Position numbers and translations under genes: made by a program | Assembly: GCA_036785705.1 (NCBI GenBank) | Contig: JAWUZG010000001.1 | Location: 6,014,001-6,078,000, forward strand | Direction of reading: 5' to 3' | Length of the DNA stretch: 64,000 bases | Source of the DNA: Acanthornis magna | Lineage: Eukaryota > Chordata > Aves > Passeriformes > Acanthizidae | In this document: piece by piece, positions 44,091 to 58,500 of the stretch | Numbering within the stretch: position 1 is the stretch's first letter | Layout: the number at the start of each line of letters is the position of its first letter | The notes under the pieces: model-generated | Database searches by the model: none | Told to the model about the DNA's origin: nothing | The model's input: only the letters and a program-made list of their open reading frames with translations

Positions 44091-47000
44091 TACTACAGTA
44101 ATAAAAATATATCCGTACTTAACATAGCAGAAAACAAAACATGTTCCCCTAGATATACAGGCAAAAGTGTGACTTTAATCCTTTTTTAATGTGTAAGCAC
44201 ACAACAAAAACAAAACCATGCAATTTGATAGATCATGCAATGAAAATGAGTTAAGCAAAGTTACTGAATGTTTTTTTGCCATAGGCTAAGAACACAATTA
44301 CACTGCTTCATTGCATGCTCAGAAACTTGTTGAGCAGTGGGAATTTGAACATGTGTCTGAGCCTTCTGTGCAATTATTATATATCTCACATTGCTGATTG
44401 ATTCTGACTAAGCAGTTTTTCTTTCTATTATTTGTCATGTGCAGCAGAAACATTCTTCTATATTTTCTGTTACATTCCTTATTCCTCAGACTTTTTTCTT
44501 CATTCAAGGTCCACACTGTCCTTTTTTAAAATTCCTGTGTTTCTTAACAGTGTATTTGCCCAAGCAAGAGACAAAAAAGTCCACCTTTTACATAGCCAAA
44601 TTGGAAAAGATCCCAGAATAAAGAAAATATTAAATAGAGCAGAAAAAGAAGTCACCATATGGATGCTATTGGTGCAGAAGGAGAATAGCCAAGTGCACTG
44701 TACAAATTCCCACTTGGAAGATACAAGGAAGCAGTGTTTGTTTATCTCACGCTGCTGCCAATCCAAAGGACTATCATGACCTGTAAAGTAAACCCAGGAG
44801 GTGGAAGGATTGTCTTATAAAGGGAAACACAAATATTGTAGATTCAGTTTTCATTGTGACCAAATGTACATGAAGAATGCATTAAAAATTTGGAGAATCC
44901 CTCACGGTTACCATATGGGAAAGCACGAATCAGCCCAAGATCCAGCTAACTCAAGGCTATGAGGCACCTCTAGTGACAGACATCTTCAATCTAGGAAGAA
45001 GTTTTAGAGCCAACAGCTGGTACAAAGGCAAAAATCATGTCAATTTGGACTGGAAGAGAGACCCATACATTTAAAAACCAATTAACCGTCATTAACTACC
45101 ATCTGACTAGCCATCATTAATCATATTTTAATAATACTGGTGCACTTGCATCTCTGTGGGGATCACATTGCGATCATATAGGTTCCATATTGAATTTCCT
45201 GGTGAAATATGTAATGATATCAGAAAATCACAGTAAATTGCATCTTTGAGATATAACATTAGGTCCGTAAGAGGATGGAGGAATGAATGAGGTACGAACC
45301 CATGAAGATGACAGATGCTGTACATCAGTGAGCAAAGAACCTGAACTTTCAGTAAAAAGTTGTGAAAGAAAATCATCCAGAGAAAAGAAGAGAAATCAGA
45401 ACAGTCTGTGAAGCTGACAGTTGAAGAAGGAAAACCTTACCTTTGTCTATAATTTAGCTGGGAGATTAATTTACAGTGGATTTAGCTCATTATCATATTA
45501 CTCAAAAACCCCACCTTTGAAGAAAATATTCTATTGAGCAAAACCAGTCTGCTATAAGATTATGCAGGAACCAATTAATGCCTACAAAAACCCCTGAAAA
45601 TTTGTGTTTTCGTTGAGACTGTTTTTTATAACTCAATGGCTTGTGCATTCTTCATTGCATTCCTTTGTTTTCTGAAACACCACAGCCAGCGTGAAGATGT
45701 TTTAGTAATGAAAGATGAGCAGGGGAAGAAAGATAGTGGCCTGTGGCTAGTGAATCACAGGCCATACTACAGATCCCCTGTTCTGTACTGAGTTGAAGTT
45801 TATTGTGATCTCAGAAGCTGGAAGAAAAAATTTTGGTCCTTTCAATATGCATTGTTGCTTTCAGCTCAAGCGGTGAATTTAAGGGTGTGTGTTTCTGTCA
45901 CAATATTCTTGTTTTATATCAGAAGATTTTCTGTAACCTGGCTGAGAAAAAGATTCAAAGGAATGCTTGGAAGTTGAGTACATGTTACACTATTTGGGAA
46001 CACACAATACATATTCTACCATCTTTTTTCACAGCTTCAAAACTAGCTTTTGATATGAAGTAACATCTAAAAGTCTGCTGCTGATCTTCAAAAAATGTCA
46101 CACCCTTTTTTTTTTGATGAAGATCAAACAAAAATCTCACTTTCTCAGTCACCAAAGAAGTAGAAGTGGTTTGTGTAAGTGCACAAATACTGAAGATCAT
46201 AAAATAGTGGCAAAAAAATATTACCTTTTTAAGCTTTTAATGATCAAAACTAAATGCAGTCCGGTAAAAATTCATTGTATAGAGTCTAGCCTTGATGACT
46301 GCATTCTGCTTTTTCATTAATTGTCAGAGTGCAAAGGTCATCAGTTGCACTTCACTGAAGTAAAAAATAGCCACAGAGAAATGTTAGGTCCAAAATTTTT
46401 CACAAGCATTTGCGCATTGTCCCATTCTGCCTCATGGTACCCTATAACCCACAAATCATCCCTGCTGAGTGAGGACAAGTCTGAAACCACTTATGTGTTG
46501 TCCCAAAGATCAGGCATTGAATAAAAATGGCATACTTTAAAAATCAGTTTGATTAAAGCATATGGATATTATATTAAGTCTTTGGTACTGAAAGACCTCA
46601 GTGTTGAGGAATTTTTTAAATCTTGAGCAGATATCATTTACATTCTTGTATATATCATTGTCTACAAGAAGCTGTGAGTAAACAAATCAGCTAAACCAAG
46701 CAGCATAAGGAATCACTCAGTATTGAGTTATCTTACTTGACAGGAACAGCATATAACTGAATATGGATAGACAAAATAGCACAACAATTAAAATTGTATT
46801 AATTCTGCCTGTCAAATGCAGAACAGTTTTAAACTTTTTTTATTTTTGGTTTATATTTCTGCTGTTTTGACACAAGGTAGCAGTTAAGACACATCTGTAC
46901 TAGACTCTGTGCCTATGAGAGGCCTTATAATCCAGGTATATAATGAACTTAGGACATTTTAATAGGTTACACAAATAAGGACTACTATACATTCTTTCTT

Positions 47001-49513
47001 CAACTGTTGTTAGTGAGCTGTATAAAATTGTAATTTAACCCTCTTTTCCTGAACTTTATGCTACTCGATTTAACTTCATCTTTGCCACAGTTTCAAATAA
47101 ATCAAGTATAACAATATCAATTCCATACCAACTATGTAAAAATTCAGTTTCTGAAATTTTTTAACTTGAAAATTGATTTATGTTATTCTAGAAATAATTA
47201 CTTCCTTGCCTGGAGATATGCTTAAATCTTAAAACTTGAGTAGTTCTAAGTCTTTCTGAGGTTGTGTAGGGAAATTCACTGTGGCTGCATTGGCATTCTG
47301 AATTAAATAAACGCCAATCACTATTTGAGGAAGTTTATTTTACCCACTTCCTTTCTGCCAGCTGGAAGTCAAGAAACCCAACAGTTCTTTGAAAGATGAG
47401 ATTTAGAAGCTGTTCCAGTTTAAATGGTTCTGGGTTCATGTTCTTTTATTATTACAGTCAAGAATGTTCATCATTAAACATCCATATTAAATCTGTAACA
47501 ATTGTGCTATCGGAAACATGGTAGAAATTTCAATTGAAAATGTTATTCCTTTGTATAATGTAAAATGTACTGATTGAAAAAATATTTTTTTAAAATTTCA
47601 TCTATTCCTAAACATGTCTATATTTGTAATATACAACATACTGCCCCAAGTCTATTTTTATCAGATTAGTTAACAGGCTAAATTTGTTTGCCAAAACTGG
47701 AGTTCTGACAACTGTTTCCCATTTCGATTCAAATAACTTCTTTCAAAATAAGGGATAAACATTAAAAAAAAAAAAACCAACAACCCAAACAGGATTACTT
47801 TTAATAAAAAAGTGTAATATTTTGAAACCATTTCTGATTTTCTGAAAAATGCTTTCTCCTGTTTAATGACAAAGTGGTGATATTAAATCTCAACCAAAAT
47901 TTAAATGTACATTCAAACATATTAAGACAAAATTCAGTCTGCAATTGAAGCTCAATGGACATGGATCACTTATCAAAGCGTTACAAGTGTTTATTTGTCT
48001 TTCTTAATTCCAACTATCAGGTGTTTTTTGTCGTTTAAAAAGTCCCTGAGAGCAATAATGAAAGAATTGACATCCTAGGCAAGGTTTCTGCTTCTTTATG
48101 GGCCTTTTTGAGGAAAGAAGGGAGGCTTTGACATCTTGAAGTTGTGCTTGTAAAAGTCAGGTAGTAAAACAGAAGAGAATGTTTCACTATCTGATATCAG
48201 AATTAAACGTGATGTGGTTGATCCGTGGATTCAGACTGGAAAACAGAGCCTGGGCTGCTGTAGCTCCTGTACAAAAATCTCTATTGCTCACTGTCATTCA
48301 GCCTCCAGCCCCAGTAATCACGGGTAGGGACAGATTTTCAGAACTTTCCCACCTGGGAAAGTCTGTCTGTACTTAGCAAGCAAGGGAAGATGAGCATCTT
48401 ACCTTTGGCCTTCATCCTCAAGGGAAGGAAGATTTTTACCTGGATTCAGAGAATTCAGAATCAGGCACATGGCTCAGGAAGATGAACAAGCCCAAATTTT
48501 AAGACCAATATCCAGAACAGACTGTAACTTTCTGAGGGATATTTTTGCCTTTTCTGATAATGCTGCCGCAACCTCTCACATAGAATATTTAATGTTAATC
48601 ATCCACCTTGGGAAAAAAAAAAATGGATAACAAGATCCCCAAAAATCAAAGCAGACTACAGTTGGTACAATTCTGTCCAAGAAACATGTCGAAGACATTT
48701 AGACTTGAAGAACATATTAAACTTTATTTTAGCTCCAAGAGAAAAAGGAAAGAAAAATTTGTGACCACAGCAAAAACTCCTTAGTAGAACTAAGGTGGTG
48801 ACATTATTTTCAATAACCTTACATTTCAAGTTCAGTGAATGAAAAATTCGGTGCAATGTTCATCATGTTTGTATTTTCACTTGGAATCATGCAAAAAGCT
48901 CACAGAGTCACTGCAGACACTGATGGGGAGTGAGGTTCACAGTTTCTTATCAAGGGGTGTAACCGAACAACCATCCAAACAAAATCATATTAAATTGACT
49001 GAATCCAGGGCTCTGACAAGACACAGAAGTAAGGTTTCAGGTTCCACAAAGAGCAGTGACACAGCTCAAAGAATCCTCCAATGTGCTGAAGAAATGGCAA
49101 TAAGGACAGTGTAAAGGCTATATTCATTTTCACAAAATATATTCCTGGCATTATCAAAATGAGTTATTTGAAAAAGTATATGCTATTAATAAATTTAGCA
49201 TAAGCAATTAATCCAGTGTCCATCCATCTTCCAGTTTATAATGTTAAGAATTCTGGGAATTCTAGTAGAATCTCCTGAGGATGTCAGAAGGGCAAACCAT
49301 CATGAAATTGCTTTCAGTAAGAAATCTTATGATTTTATCCTTTATTTCTGCTTAACATCAATATGTACACAGACCAAAAGATTTTTCTTGAATTTTGCAA
49401 AATGTTAAAAATGAATATTTGCTTCTAAGTGCATGGATTACTCAGAAGTTATATCTATGTCTCTGTTTATGCCTTTTCCACATCCTAGAGATGCCAGTGT
49501 GCAGCTCACAATT

Positions 49514-49557
49514 CAGCAGTCAGTATCCCACAGTCCAGCAGTCAGTGGCCCAGCAGA
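49514..49557. repeat. 22-bp imperfect tandem
   Basis: CAGCAGTCAGT occurs twice, 22 bases apart, each followed by a C/A-rich stretch. Confidence 0.65.
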
Positions 49558-51096
49558 CCGTGACCCAGAAGTGCAGTCTAAAAAATATCTACTTAGAGAA
49601 AGTACTAAATTAATCATTGCAATCCTTTATTTAGGGCTTTGAAGGATTAGGAAAAAAAAATTGGAGGTTTGTTTGGTGATTTGTTTTGATGCTTTTTCCC
49701 CCCTGCTCTTTTTAAAAGTCATGTTTTACTTTAAATAAAAATATTCTATAGTCTGTGTTAGGAATAAAGATGCATTCTTAGAAAAAAATCTTTCTGGTTT
49801 GATGATCTATGATTATAGAAATAAAATACAGCATTTAACAATGCACACATCCAGCTCTTGCTCTTGACACTTAGAAACCTTTGATCTATTAGTTCATGCA
49901 TTAATGCAACAAAAGATATTAGTTTCTAGATATGTGCAGCTTAACTTTCTCTTTTATTATTCATTAAATTTCATTTTTCTTCCACCCATCCAGTCTCTTT
50001 TCTTGATTATGATTGACTCCTGCAGTGTTGTGAAAATGTTAACACAAAAAATACGTAATTGCATGAGTAATATTTTGCAATCCATTGAAAAGTTTTTATA
50101 TGATCTATGATTTTTTACAGTTAAACTACAGCTTCATATGAAATGAAACCTGAACTCTGAAGGCATAAGAGAGAGGAATGATAGACCATTTCCCTTCATA
50201 AATTCTGTATTTAAAATTCTGGAGGAAGTTGTTGCTCACAAGTTGCATTTATCTGTTACCGGAAAAGAGGAAACAGAAGCAAATTTGAATCTACTTATTC
50301 ACCAAAGACTTTGAGATCTCTGTCCTGGATGATAGTAATCAGAAACATACGTAGGATAAACATAAAGGGCAATCTGTGACCAAGTGTTCAATAAAGAAAG
50401 GTAACTCAAAAGATCAACTTTCATGATTCACGTCACTGGATGTATGAAAGTCCTTTAAGCAGCTATACTTAGTATAATATATCCTGAAAATATCTTTTTA
50501 CCTTTTTTCTTTTTTAAAAGAACAATAATTCCATATTTGTTCTTTGCTGTCTTTCTTTTTGATTAGCTCTAGACAAGCTCTATCAGTTTTGATCTGTTAC
50601 TGCAAGAAAATCACTTAGGAAATAAATAGTGGGCAAGCATTAATTAAAACTTTTTCTCACTGACTACAAGGTACATAACTTGTAACTGAACCTTTCTAGA
50701 TCACTTCTTTTATCTCTCTCTCTATCTACCTCTCTTGGCTGTCACTACTATGGAACACCAAACTGTTGCAAATGCCTTGCACCAATCAAGTGAGTATCAC
50801 CTGTGAACTAAAATGAGAATAATTTTTCCTTTGTCATTGTACTGTTTCTTCCTGCTCCTTGCCTGTAATGTAATTTTGTGACATGATGGAAATTTCTGGG
50901 GACAGCTAAACAGACTGGATTGGGTCTCTGATCTCCAGCAGTTGGTTTCCTCACTCCCTTGTATTGTCAAACAGCACAGCAGCAGGCGTTGAGTTATCTA
51001 TTTGTGTTCATGCTTGCCAGGAGTTTCTCCTAGGATATAGTGTACTTCAAGAAAACTTTTGGAAGTTCAGACTATCTTAAAAAAATTATATATTTT

Positions 51097-51118
51097 TATA
51101 TATATATATATATATATG
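51097..51118. repeat. (TA)n microsatellite
   Basis: TA dinucleotide run of about ten units, preceded by an A-rich and T-rich stretch. Confidence 0.9.
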
Positions 51119-51929
51119 GCCGTCTTACGATGGGAGCAAAATAGAAATGCAAATTTTATCACCTATAATGATGGAGTAATCACAGTCACATCAGGTCTAA
51201 ATCACTCAGGGGTCATGTTGAAGCAGAAACAGGAGATTGACCAAAACTGCCTTGCAGGCCACTTTGCCCAGAGGTGACTTACCCAGAGTACATGAATTGA
51301 TGGTGAAAGTCAGGGCTGTATTTTGTTTTTTCGTGGAGGTACGTGGGAAGTGGCTGGAGAGCACAAGGTGTACCGAAGTTATCATTTGGTTTGAGCAGAC
51401 ACTGTTTCGGAGCATCAGGAAGCCACACAACATAGGCTGGAGCCTGAAAAATCTGGCCCAGCAGAAAAGTGATCTTTTTCTGACCTGTTTTATCTAGTCC
51501 AGAATGAAAGAAAGAAAAGAAATAGCCATGTTTACCTCATATTATCTGCCATTTCAGGGTAAGCAGCAATCACAAGATTTTCTTAATTAGGACAATAATA
51601 TTTTTTCTGCTATCATTACACCTTTTCTCTCTTCATTTGTTCAGAATCACTGAAAAGCTTTTCTTTGTGTAGTTGGAGTTTTTTGTTGCTGTTTTGGTTT
51701 TTCCCCCCCCAGTTCGATCTAACTTGAAAATTCTTTGTTCAAGGTTGTTTCTAAGCAACTGGGTATTAAACTTATTCGAGAAAAAAGTTTGCATCCCCGA
51801 GTCAAAGCACATAATGAAACACAGCTTTCTCTTGGCAGCACAGTGCAAAACAAATCACCTTTTATACACTAATATTTGTTTAGTTCCAATTCTGTTTTTC
51901 TTGGAGAGACAAGCCTGATCTGCTTGCCT

Positions 51930-52020
51930 GTTAAAAAATAAGGTAATAAAAAAAAAGGGCCAAACAAAAAGACAGAAAATTAAAAAAAAAAACAACAAAA
52001 AAAAACCCAACAAAAAACCC
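51930..52020. repeat. A-rich low-complexity tract
   Basis: A runs separated by C, G or CC. On the opposite strand it yields artefactual Phe/Leu-rich open frames. Confidence 0.8.
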
Positions 52021-55000
52021 AAGCATCTTAGATGTAGTCTGGGTGAGTCCTGTAGAAATACAGTCACCCTGCCTTGACAGCCATCTCCTTGCTGTTCTTA
52101 TGCACTGCCTTGAAAAAGAGAAATCCAAACCATGACCAGCAGTGCACACACCCAGCAATAATCTCTTTGCAGATGCTCTTCACGAGTGTATCAGTGCATA
52201 TGTAAGAGTAAAGTGTACAGCTATATCCAGGCATAGCTACAATTTATAATATATAGTCCATATATAACATCTACTACACATCTCTAATGTTCATTAGAAT
52301 GGGTTTACTAAAATTTGGGCAAGTGATTGTGACAGGGTCAACAATGTATTTAAGTTCAGCTATAATAGAACCTGTAAGTTTCGCAAAGGGTGAAGATTTT
52401 TTGAATAAAAAAGCATTTAAAAGTGCTTTTGATGCATTTAATGTTCCCTTTCATTACTGTTCTTTCCTGTTTCCTAGTATTGATTTACATCTTTAGTGAC
52501 CCTCGTTTGGTACAAATCAGCTATTTTTTCTGCAGCTGTCACTTTACAGGAACTGCATGTTGCACATTACAGATGAATCACTTTTCCAAGTTATCTATAC
52601 ACTGCAACTTAATGTCATATCAGGCAGAGGGAGGATACATAGGAAATAGACTTCAGGACTCAAAAAACTCTTTGGGTTCCTGTCACTGCACATAGATGTC
52701 ATGTTGATTTATCTGACACTTTATTTCAGATACAGAGATTTTTCTGCTTGCAAAACCTTTCTTCATAAGGTAGCTCAGCTTGGTAGCTCAGAAAACTCAG
52801 GCTGTTTGCACTAAAAAGAGCATAAGATGTTCTAACAAATCTTAAGAGTCACAGCAGGTAATGGTGAACTTCAAAACTTTTAGCATTTGGCTTTGATTGA
52901 GGTAAGAATCAAACAGCCTGGGTAGGTAACTGAACCAGTCTGACATCTCGAGTTAGTGATTTGAGGTTGGGAGTCTCCATTTTCAAGCTTTCTCACAATA
53001 TTTTTGTCCTTTTGCTGTGTTCCTGGCAGGAAGCTGCAGAAGAACAAGCTCTGTTCATGCAAATGACAAGGCATCTGCAGTTTCTTTGCTGCGAAATATT
53101 ATTGAGGCCAAAACATTACATGATTTGAAACAAGACTAGACATTTATATACAAAGCAGAAAAATTCAGAGTGATACTTCTAAAAATTAGCCCTAGTATTC
53201 TGTAACATACAAAAAAATTGTACAAATAAGATGAATCATAATGAATGCATAAATGATTGCTTTAAAAAAGTGGTCAGCAAGAGTTGCCAAAGGAGCCGCT
53301 AGGAAATACCACTAGGTTATACTGTAAATACCCTACTGCAACACTTCTTTTTCTTTTCTTTGAAGTTGTTTAAAAGGTTGTTGAAATAGTTTCCCACCAA
53401 CATTCATGTGTGAGTTATACTAATTAATGGAGAAAGTAAGTGGGAAGGGTTGAATAGAAAAGAACACATCAAATTCCCAAGGCCAAGGCAGAGTCATCAC
53501 CAAAAATCTAAATGAACTTTGCTCAGGAAAGCTCCCTGAAGGCTTTACCCAAGGAAAACTTAAAATATGAAACAATTTAGGCAACAATAATGAATAAATG
53601 AATAAATATTGTTCAAATAATGTCCCTCAATTTAAAAAAAAAATCAGAATTTATTACCAGAATTTATTCTATCAAACTAGTCCCTTGCTTCCTTTGGTCT
53701 CCAGGTAAGCATGAGTTCTTCCTCCACTGTGTTAAATACTTTTTCCTTCTTTATGCCTCTAATATGACATATCACATATCAAATATTACATCACATCCAA
53801 ATATTACATCTGAACAGAAACAAAACTTCAGATAAACATAATGAAATCATCACTATACGGCTCTTACCTTGTGATAATGAAGACCCCAAAACTGGATTAG
53901 TAAAAAAATCTTCTAAAATGGCCAGGTGATGCAGAAAGGGATAACCTGGGGATTTTAGAACAATCAGCTTTGTCCTGCTCTAACGAGTCCGCAAAGAAAC
54001 TGATTCTGTTAGTGTAAGGTTAGAACTCAGCATTTTGGTGATAATTCAGACTTAGGCTATCTGTGATGAGAGTCCTGTAATTACGATAAATGCAAACATT
54101 ATTTTTTTCTAGAAAAGGGGCTTAATCTGAGAAATGTCCATAGATGCTGCAGAAATGAGGGCTGGAGACCCTTGGGTGCAGAAATGGCAGATTTAAATAT
54201 CTATACACAGTATTCATTTTCCTGCTAGTAATTTTCTTTCTGTTTTCTATCTTCTAATTTTTTGATTGTCGGCTCCACAATTAAATTTCTGGTTGATTTA
54301 AACAAATAATTGGATTAATTTAAAGGCTCAAAAATCCGGGATGAATATGCAGAAAAACTCCTGAGAGCAAACCAAGTAATCAGCAAGGCCTCTCAAGGGA
54401 AACTGTAGAAACTCTGCTACTTGGGACTCTTAAATTAAAAGGTGCTCTGGGGAACAGTTTTCGGAGATGGGCTTAATAACTTACTGGGACTTTCCTATCA
54501 TTAAGCCTGGAAAGGCAGTCATTATCACCCAGAGCAGGAACACGGCTCATTAAAGTTTATACCGAAAGCTGAAATACATACATATGTGACATGAATGCCG
54601 ATGAAACACAAAACACCACCAGACACTGAGGGACTCCCATCTCTCCTTTAAAGAGTGGGAGAAGAACGGTGCAAGATGAAGTTTTGTGTCTTTAGCTGGC
54701 CCGTGTCATTCCTGCATCCCTCACATGCAGATTGACCCGAGGGTTTAGGCAGTGACATTCCATTCACCTCCAGGAGCACACAAGGTTGCACGTCCATATT
54801 GTTATATTTTCATGCTCCTAAAAAAAGCAACATATTTTATATCAGTGATTTATAGCCAGCTCAGCAGGCTGTAAGACACACTGCAAAATAAGGCTAAAGA
54901 AAACGGGGGAAAAAAAAGAGCAGATATGAAACCAACTTGGTAAGTGAAAGTTGCAGAGTGGACATTTGTATTTTCAAATTTATGAGTCACATTTTTCTAC

Positions 55001-55457
55001 TCTGCTGTATTATCCCCTCTTCAGATTTAGGCTTTCTCATCCAGGACAACTGATGGTGGGGAGATTAACAACATCTGATATCAGCTGACAAAACGCGGCA
55101 GGACCCACTTCCAAGACAGAAGTCCCTTGTTTTGTCTACTTTAAAGAACTCTAAGGTATTTCTGGGGCAAAAAGGGTGGATAGGGATTTGGCTTAATATT
55201 AGAATAATACAACCAGACACAGTTTTTGTAGACTTCATAAATCAGTGTATAGGTCTACGAAGACATGTAAGAACATCACTTCTATAATTTCAGACAGACT
55301 TAACTGTCTAACACCCTGAAGGATCAAATATTAATTTCTTTGTGCCTAATTTTGTATGCAGAATGGGAATAGTAGTCCTTCCCACCTCACAGGATATAAA
55401 TACATCAAGATTTAAGACATTTCAGCCCTGTGTCAATAAATCCATATAGTCCCTCAA

Positions 55458-55530
55458 CTAGCTCAGTTGTGTAGCACATGCTGACAGTAACACACCAAAG
55501 TCTCTGGCCCAGTGACTCTAATTCTGCATT
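55458..55530 (+). mobile_element. Possible decayed tRNA-Ile-like SINE head
   Basis: CTAGCTCAGTTGTGTAGCAC is followed by ATGCTGACAGTAACACACCA and AAGTCT. This lines up with the A-box through anticodon arm of the tRNA-Ile-derived SINE seen at 11191-11332. The B-box part is poor, and only a vague CR1-like tail (ACTCAAGGAGAATATT near 55557) follows. It could be chance similarity. Confidence 0.35.
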
Positions 55531-58500
55531 GCAAATTGTGATAACAGACTCATTTAACTCAAGGAGAATATTACTTAGACACTGTCATGTTCTTACCACA
55601 GTACAGAAATATTAAGCAAGACTTAAAGACGATTTAAAGCAGAAAATGCTACATTTTGAATGACTAATATAAAATTTAAAAAAAAATTAAAATGTCTTAA
55701 AGTAATGAGTTAGTCAACCCTGAATCCTGCACTAATTATAGCTACCTATCACTACAAATTCTTCAGTGTCCAGGTGCTACGTATAAAGTACATAATATCT
55801 ATTTTGATTTGATTACAGTTTAATTTTCTACCTTAATTATATCAGGCAGGGTTAATCTGACAGTTAGAAAGCTCTATGCATAGTAATTTTATGTGGGGGA
55901 TTTAATTAAGCCTAAGGAATGGTGTTTTAGTTAGCTACATAAGATTTACTGGAGTTGGAAATTCATAAATTGACTGGTGCCAGAACTGTATGATATTTGT
56001 GTTGTTACCAGGAAAGAGGAGCATGGGACTTGTTTTGGAGCAAATCCTCACTGAAATATAAAGTAACCCAAAAGTCTGTGCAATGCTGAATCAATACCTG
56101 TGCCTAGAAAGACCCAGCTACAAAAATCTTTCCTTACTGGGGGAACTTAATGGAATGAGGAGAAAAGAGGATAAGAGAAGGCAGATTTGGCATGTGAGTG
56201 CTTAATTGTTAACTTGCCAAATGGTCCTCAGCGAGACAAAGTCCAGACACAATTTAGCGTATAGCTTGCATTAGGGACTATTTAGATTAAGCAGTATGGA
56301 AAAACTTCTGCTGCTGGTTTTGGCTGAAGGGAACTCATCCCTGGCCCCATGGATATGAACTGAGCTGCTTCACTTGCTCAGAGAGCCCAAGAATTGATTT
56401 TGGCCCATTTTCCTTACAACCACGAATGTATCTTCTAGCTGTGCTCTCTGCCTCCTGTCTCCCCTTCACTCAGCCTGGGGAAAGGGCTGATGACAGTAAG
56501 ATTATGTTGAGTGAACCTGGCTCTTGTGAGGTTTTGGCAAGAGAGGAGAGAAAACTGGCAGCAGTGATTTCACTGCCCTTACCCTTTGTGGTAGACCAGG
56601 TGCCCTTTCTGTCAGCAGCACACTGCAGACTTGCAGATATCCCTCCCTGCTATCCATCCTCAAAATGTGCCCACAAGACCTTGCTATTGCATCTCAGTTA
56701 GTCTCTCCTTGTTTTCCCAACATGTCTCTTTGCAGCAGCTTTTTGCAGAGCTCCCAGGAGCAAGTGCACTCATTCTCCATCACTCTTGGGGATTACTGAC
56801 ACCTACTCCCCAACAGAACTCTTCAGCAAAGTACAGGACACCTGGAAGACATAAGTCAATAATTTTTAATGTCCTTGGGTGGAGAGATCTGGAAAAACTG
56901 GTAGTTCTGGCGATTTTTTTCGATACTGTAAGCTTGTTCTTGCACAGGTTTGCTAGAGGCTTAAAAAAATCCCAACAGTTTAACAGTTGTGCCTCAGGCT
57001 AAGATGAAATACAGCAAATACAGTCAGCCATTTAACTTATCAGTGCATCTATCTGCCGTTACCAGGTGTGTTTTTCAGGTGAAGCTAAACAACAAAATGT
57101 TTGGAGGCTACACATTAAACTCACAAGACAGCCTTGACCTGACCACAAAAGCCACATTTTTGCTCCAGAGGTTAACTTTTACATCCAGTAACGAAAAAAG
57201 AGATATTCCTGAACTTATTATCCAAATATTCTCCTGCTTAAGAAACATCCTTCTGTGGACTATAAAGACCTGTTTGAAAATACTTCCTGCAATTATAAAA
57301 ATGAAACACATTCAGAAGAACTTTAGACATTCTGGACTGACACAGGGACAAACTTTGCAGCCACATTAATTTCAGCTGCCACCATGGTAGTCATCATAGC
57401 TGAAGTCTAGTATTTGGAGAAGAGATTTATAAGATCCAAGTATGTAGGAAGGAAATTAGAGATTCAGTAGGTAAACTACAACTTATTTTGGAGTAGATGT
57501 TAAGAAAACACTGTTTCTTGTATGTCGTCTTTCAGGAAAAAATAAATCTTAACTGAAATATCAGAAAAGAGCTCAGAGGGAATGTTTGCAGAGTCTTTTC
57601 TGTGATGACCTAGCTAAATTATCTTGGGTGATCACATTTTTTTAAATGAAAATTACCCTGTAATTTCATTGGTTTACATTACTCCTAATTTTCTTTCCTA
57701 AACAAGGTATGTAAATCCACTATCACTATCCTTATACATATGGGGAAATACATAAGCAAATTACAAAGTGATTCATAGTTCTATTGAGTGAAAGATATGC
57801 AATATAAAGAAGGTATTATATTTAATGTGATACTTACCACATGTAACTTCCAGGAATGATGTCACCTTTTTAGCCGGAAGATTTTGGCTGACCTGGTAAT
57901 GCCATTTCTGGAAATCTGAAAGTAGAATAAAACATGCAAGATTGCAAACAATTCAACAGTGTTTGATGGTTTTGTGATAAAGTAGATAGATCATGCATAA
58001 TTCCAGTCTATTTCCTGCCAAATGTTAAGTCATATTGATGTTAGGTAAGATATAACAATGGATTTTTAACTCACTGCTTCAGAGGATTATTTCTGCACTT
58101 TGTACAAGTTGTGTGTGCTTCTTCGCAGGAAACTTGGTTCTTGTGAAATGTGTGGCAATTATCAGCATTATTAGTGAATCCTGCCCCATCCAAATGGTTC
58201 TGAGCTGAGTCTTCTACTCTACAAACAAACAAAGTTGTTTAAGAATGTAGTTCTGTGGTATGTTTCATGTTTGCACTGTTTTTAGGATGAACACTTACAT
58301 GTATATACAGCACATATTATAAATAAAAATAATGTTGGAACAGCAAGGTGTCTGTGTTACTCTCAGTGATAGTGACCACTGCTAGTGTTTTTTGTCAATA
58401 CTATGAGAAAAGCTACACAGGGAGAAATATTTCATAAGCTGACTATGAAGAAATTGTATTCCTGGTTTCCATTAGTTTACTGAAGTTTTAAAGATGGTAC

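Larger units (their letters stand above)
44091..55457. other. Intergenic, no gene recognised
   Basis: AT-rich, with A13 at 47764-47776, a 22-bp imperfect tandem at about 49514-49557, (TA)n at about 51097-51118, a C8 run at 51703-51710 and an A-rich tract at 51930-52020. About 54220-55130 is unique sequence of a kind often conserved (see findings). Open frames are short and unrelated to known proteins. Confidence 0.7.

Noticed and set aside
56426..57369. Three consecutive open frames of 91, 123 and 126 residues
   Set aside because: They overlap in different frames, show no recognisable domain and have no coherent splice structure joining them.
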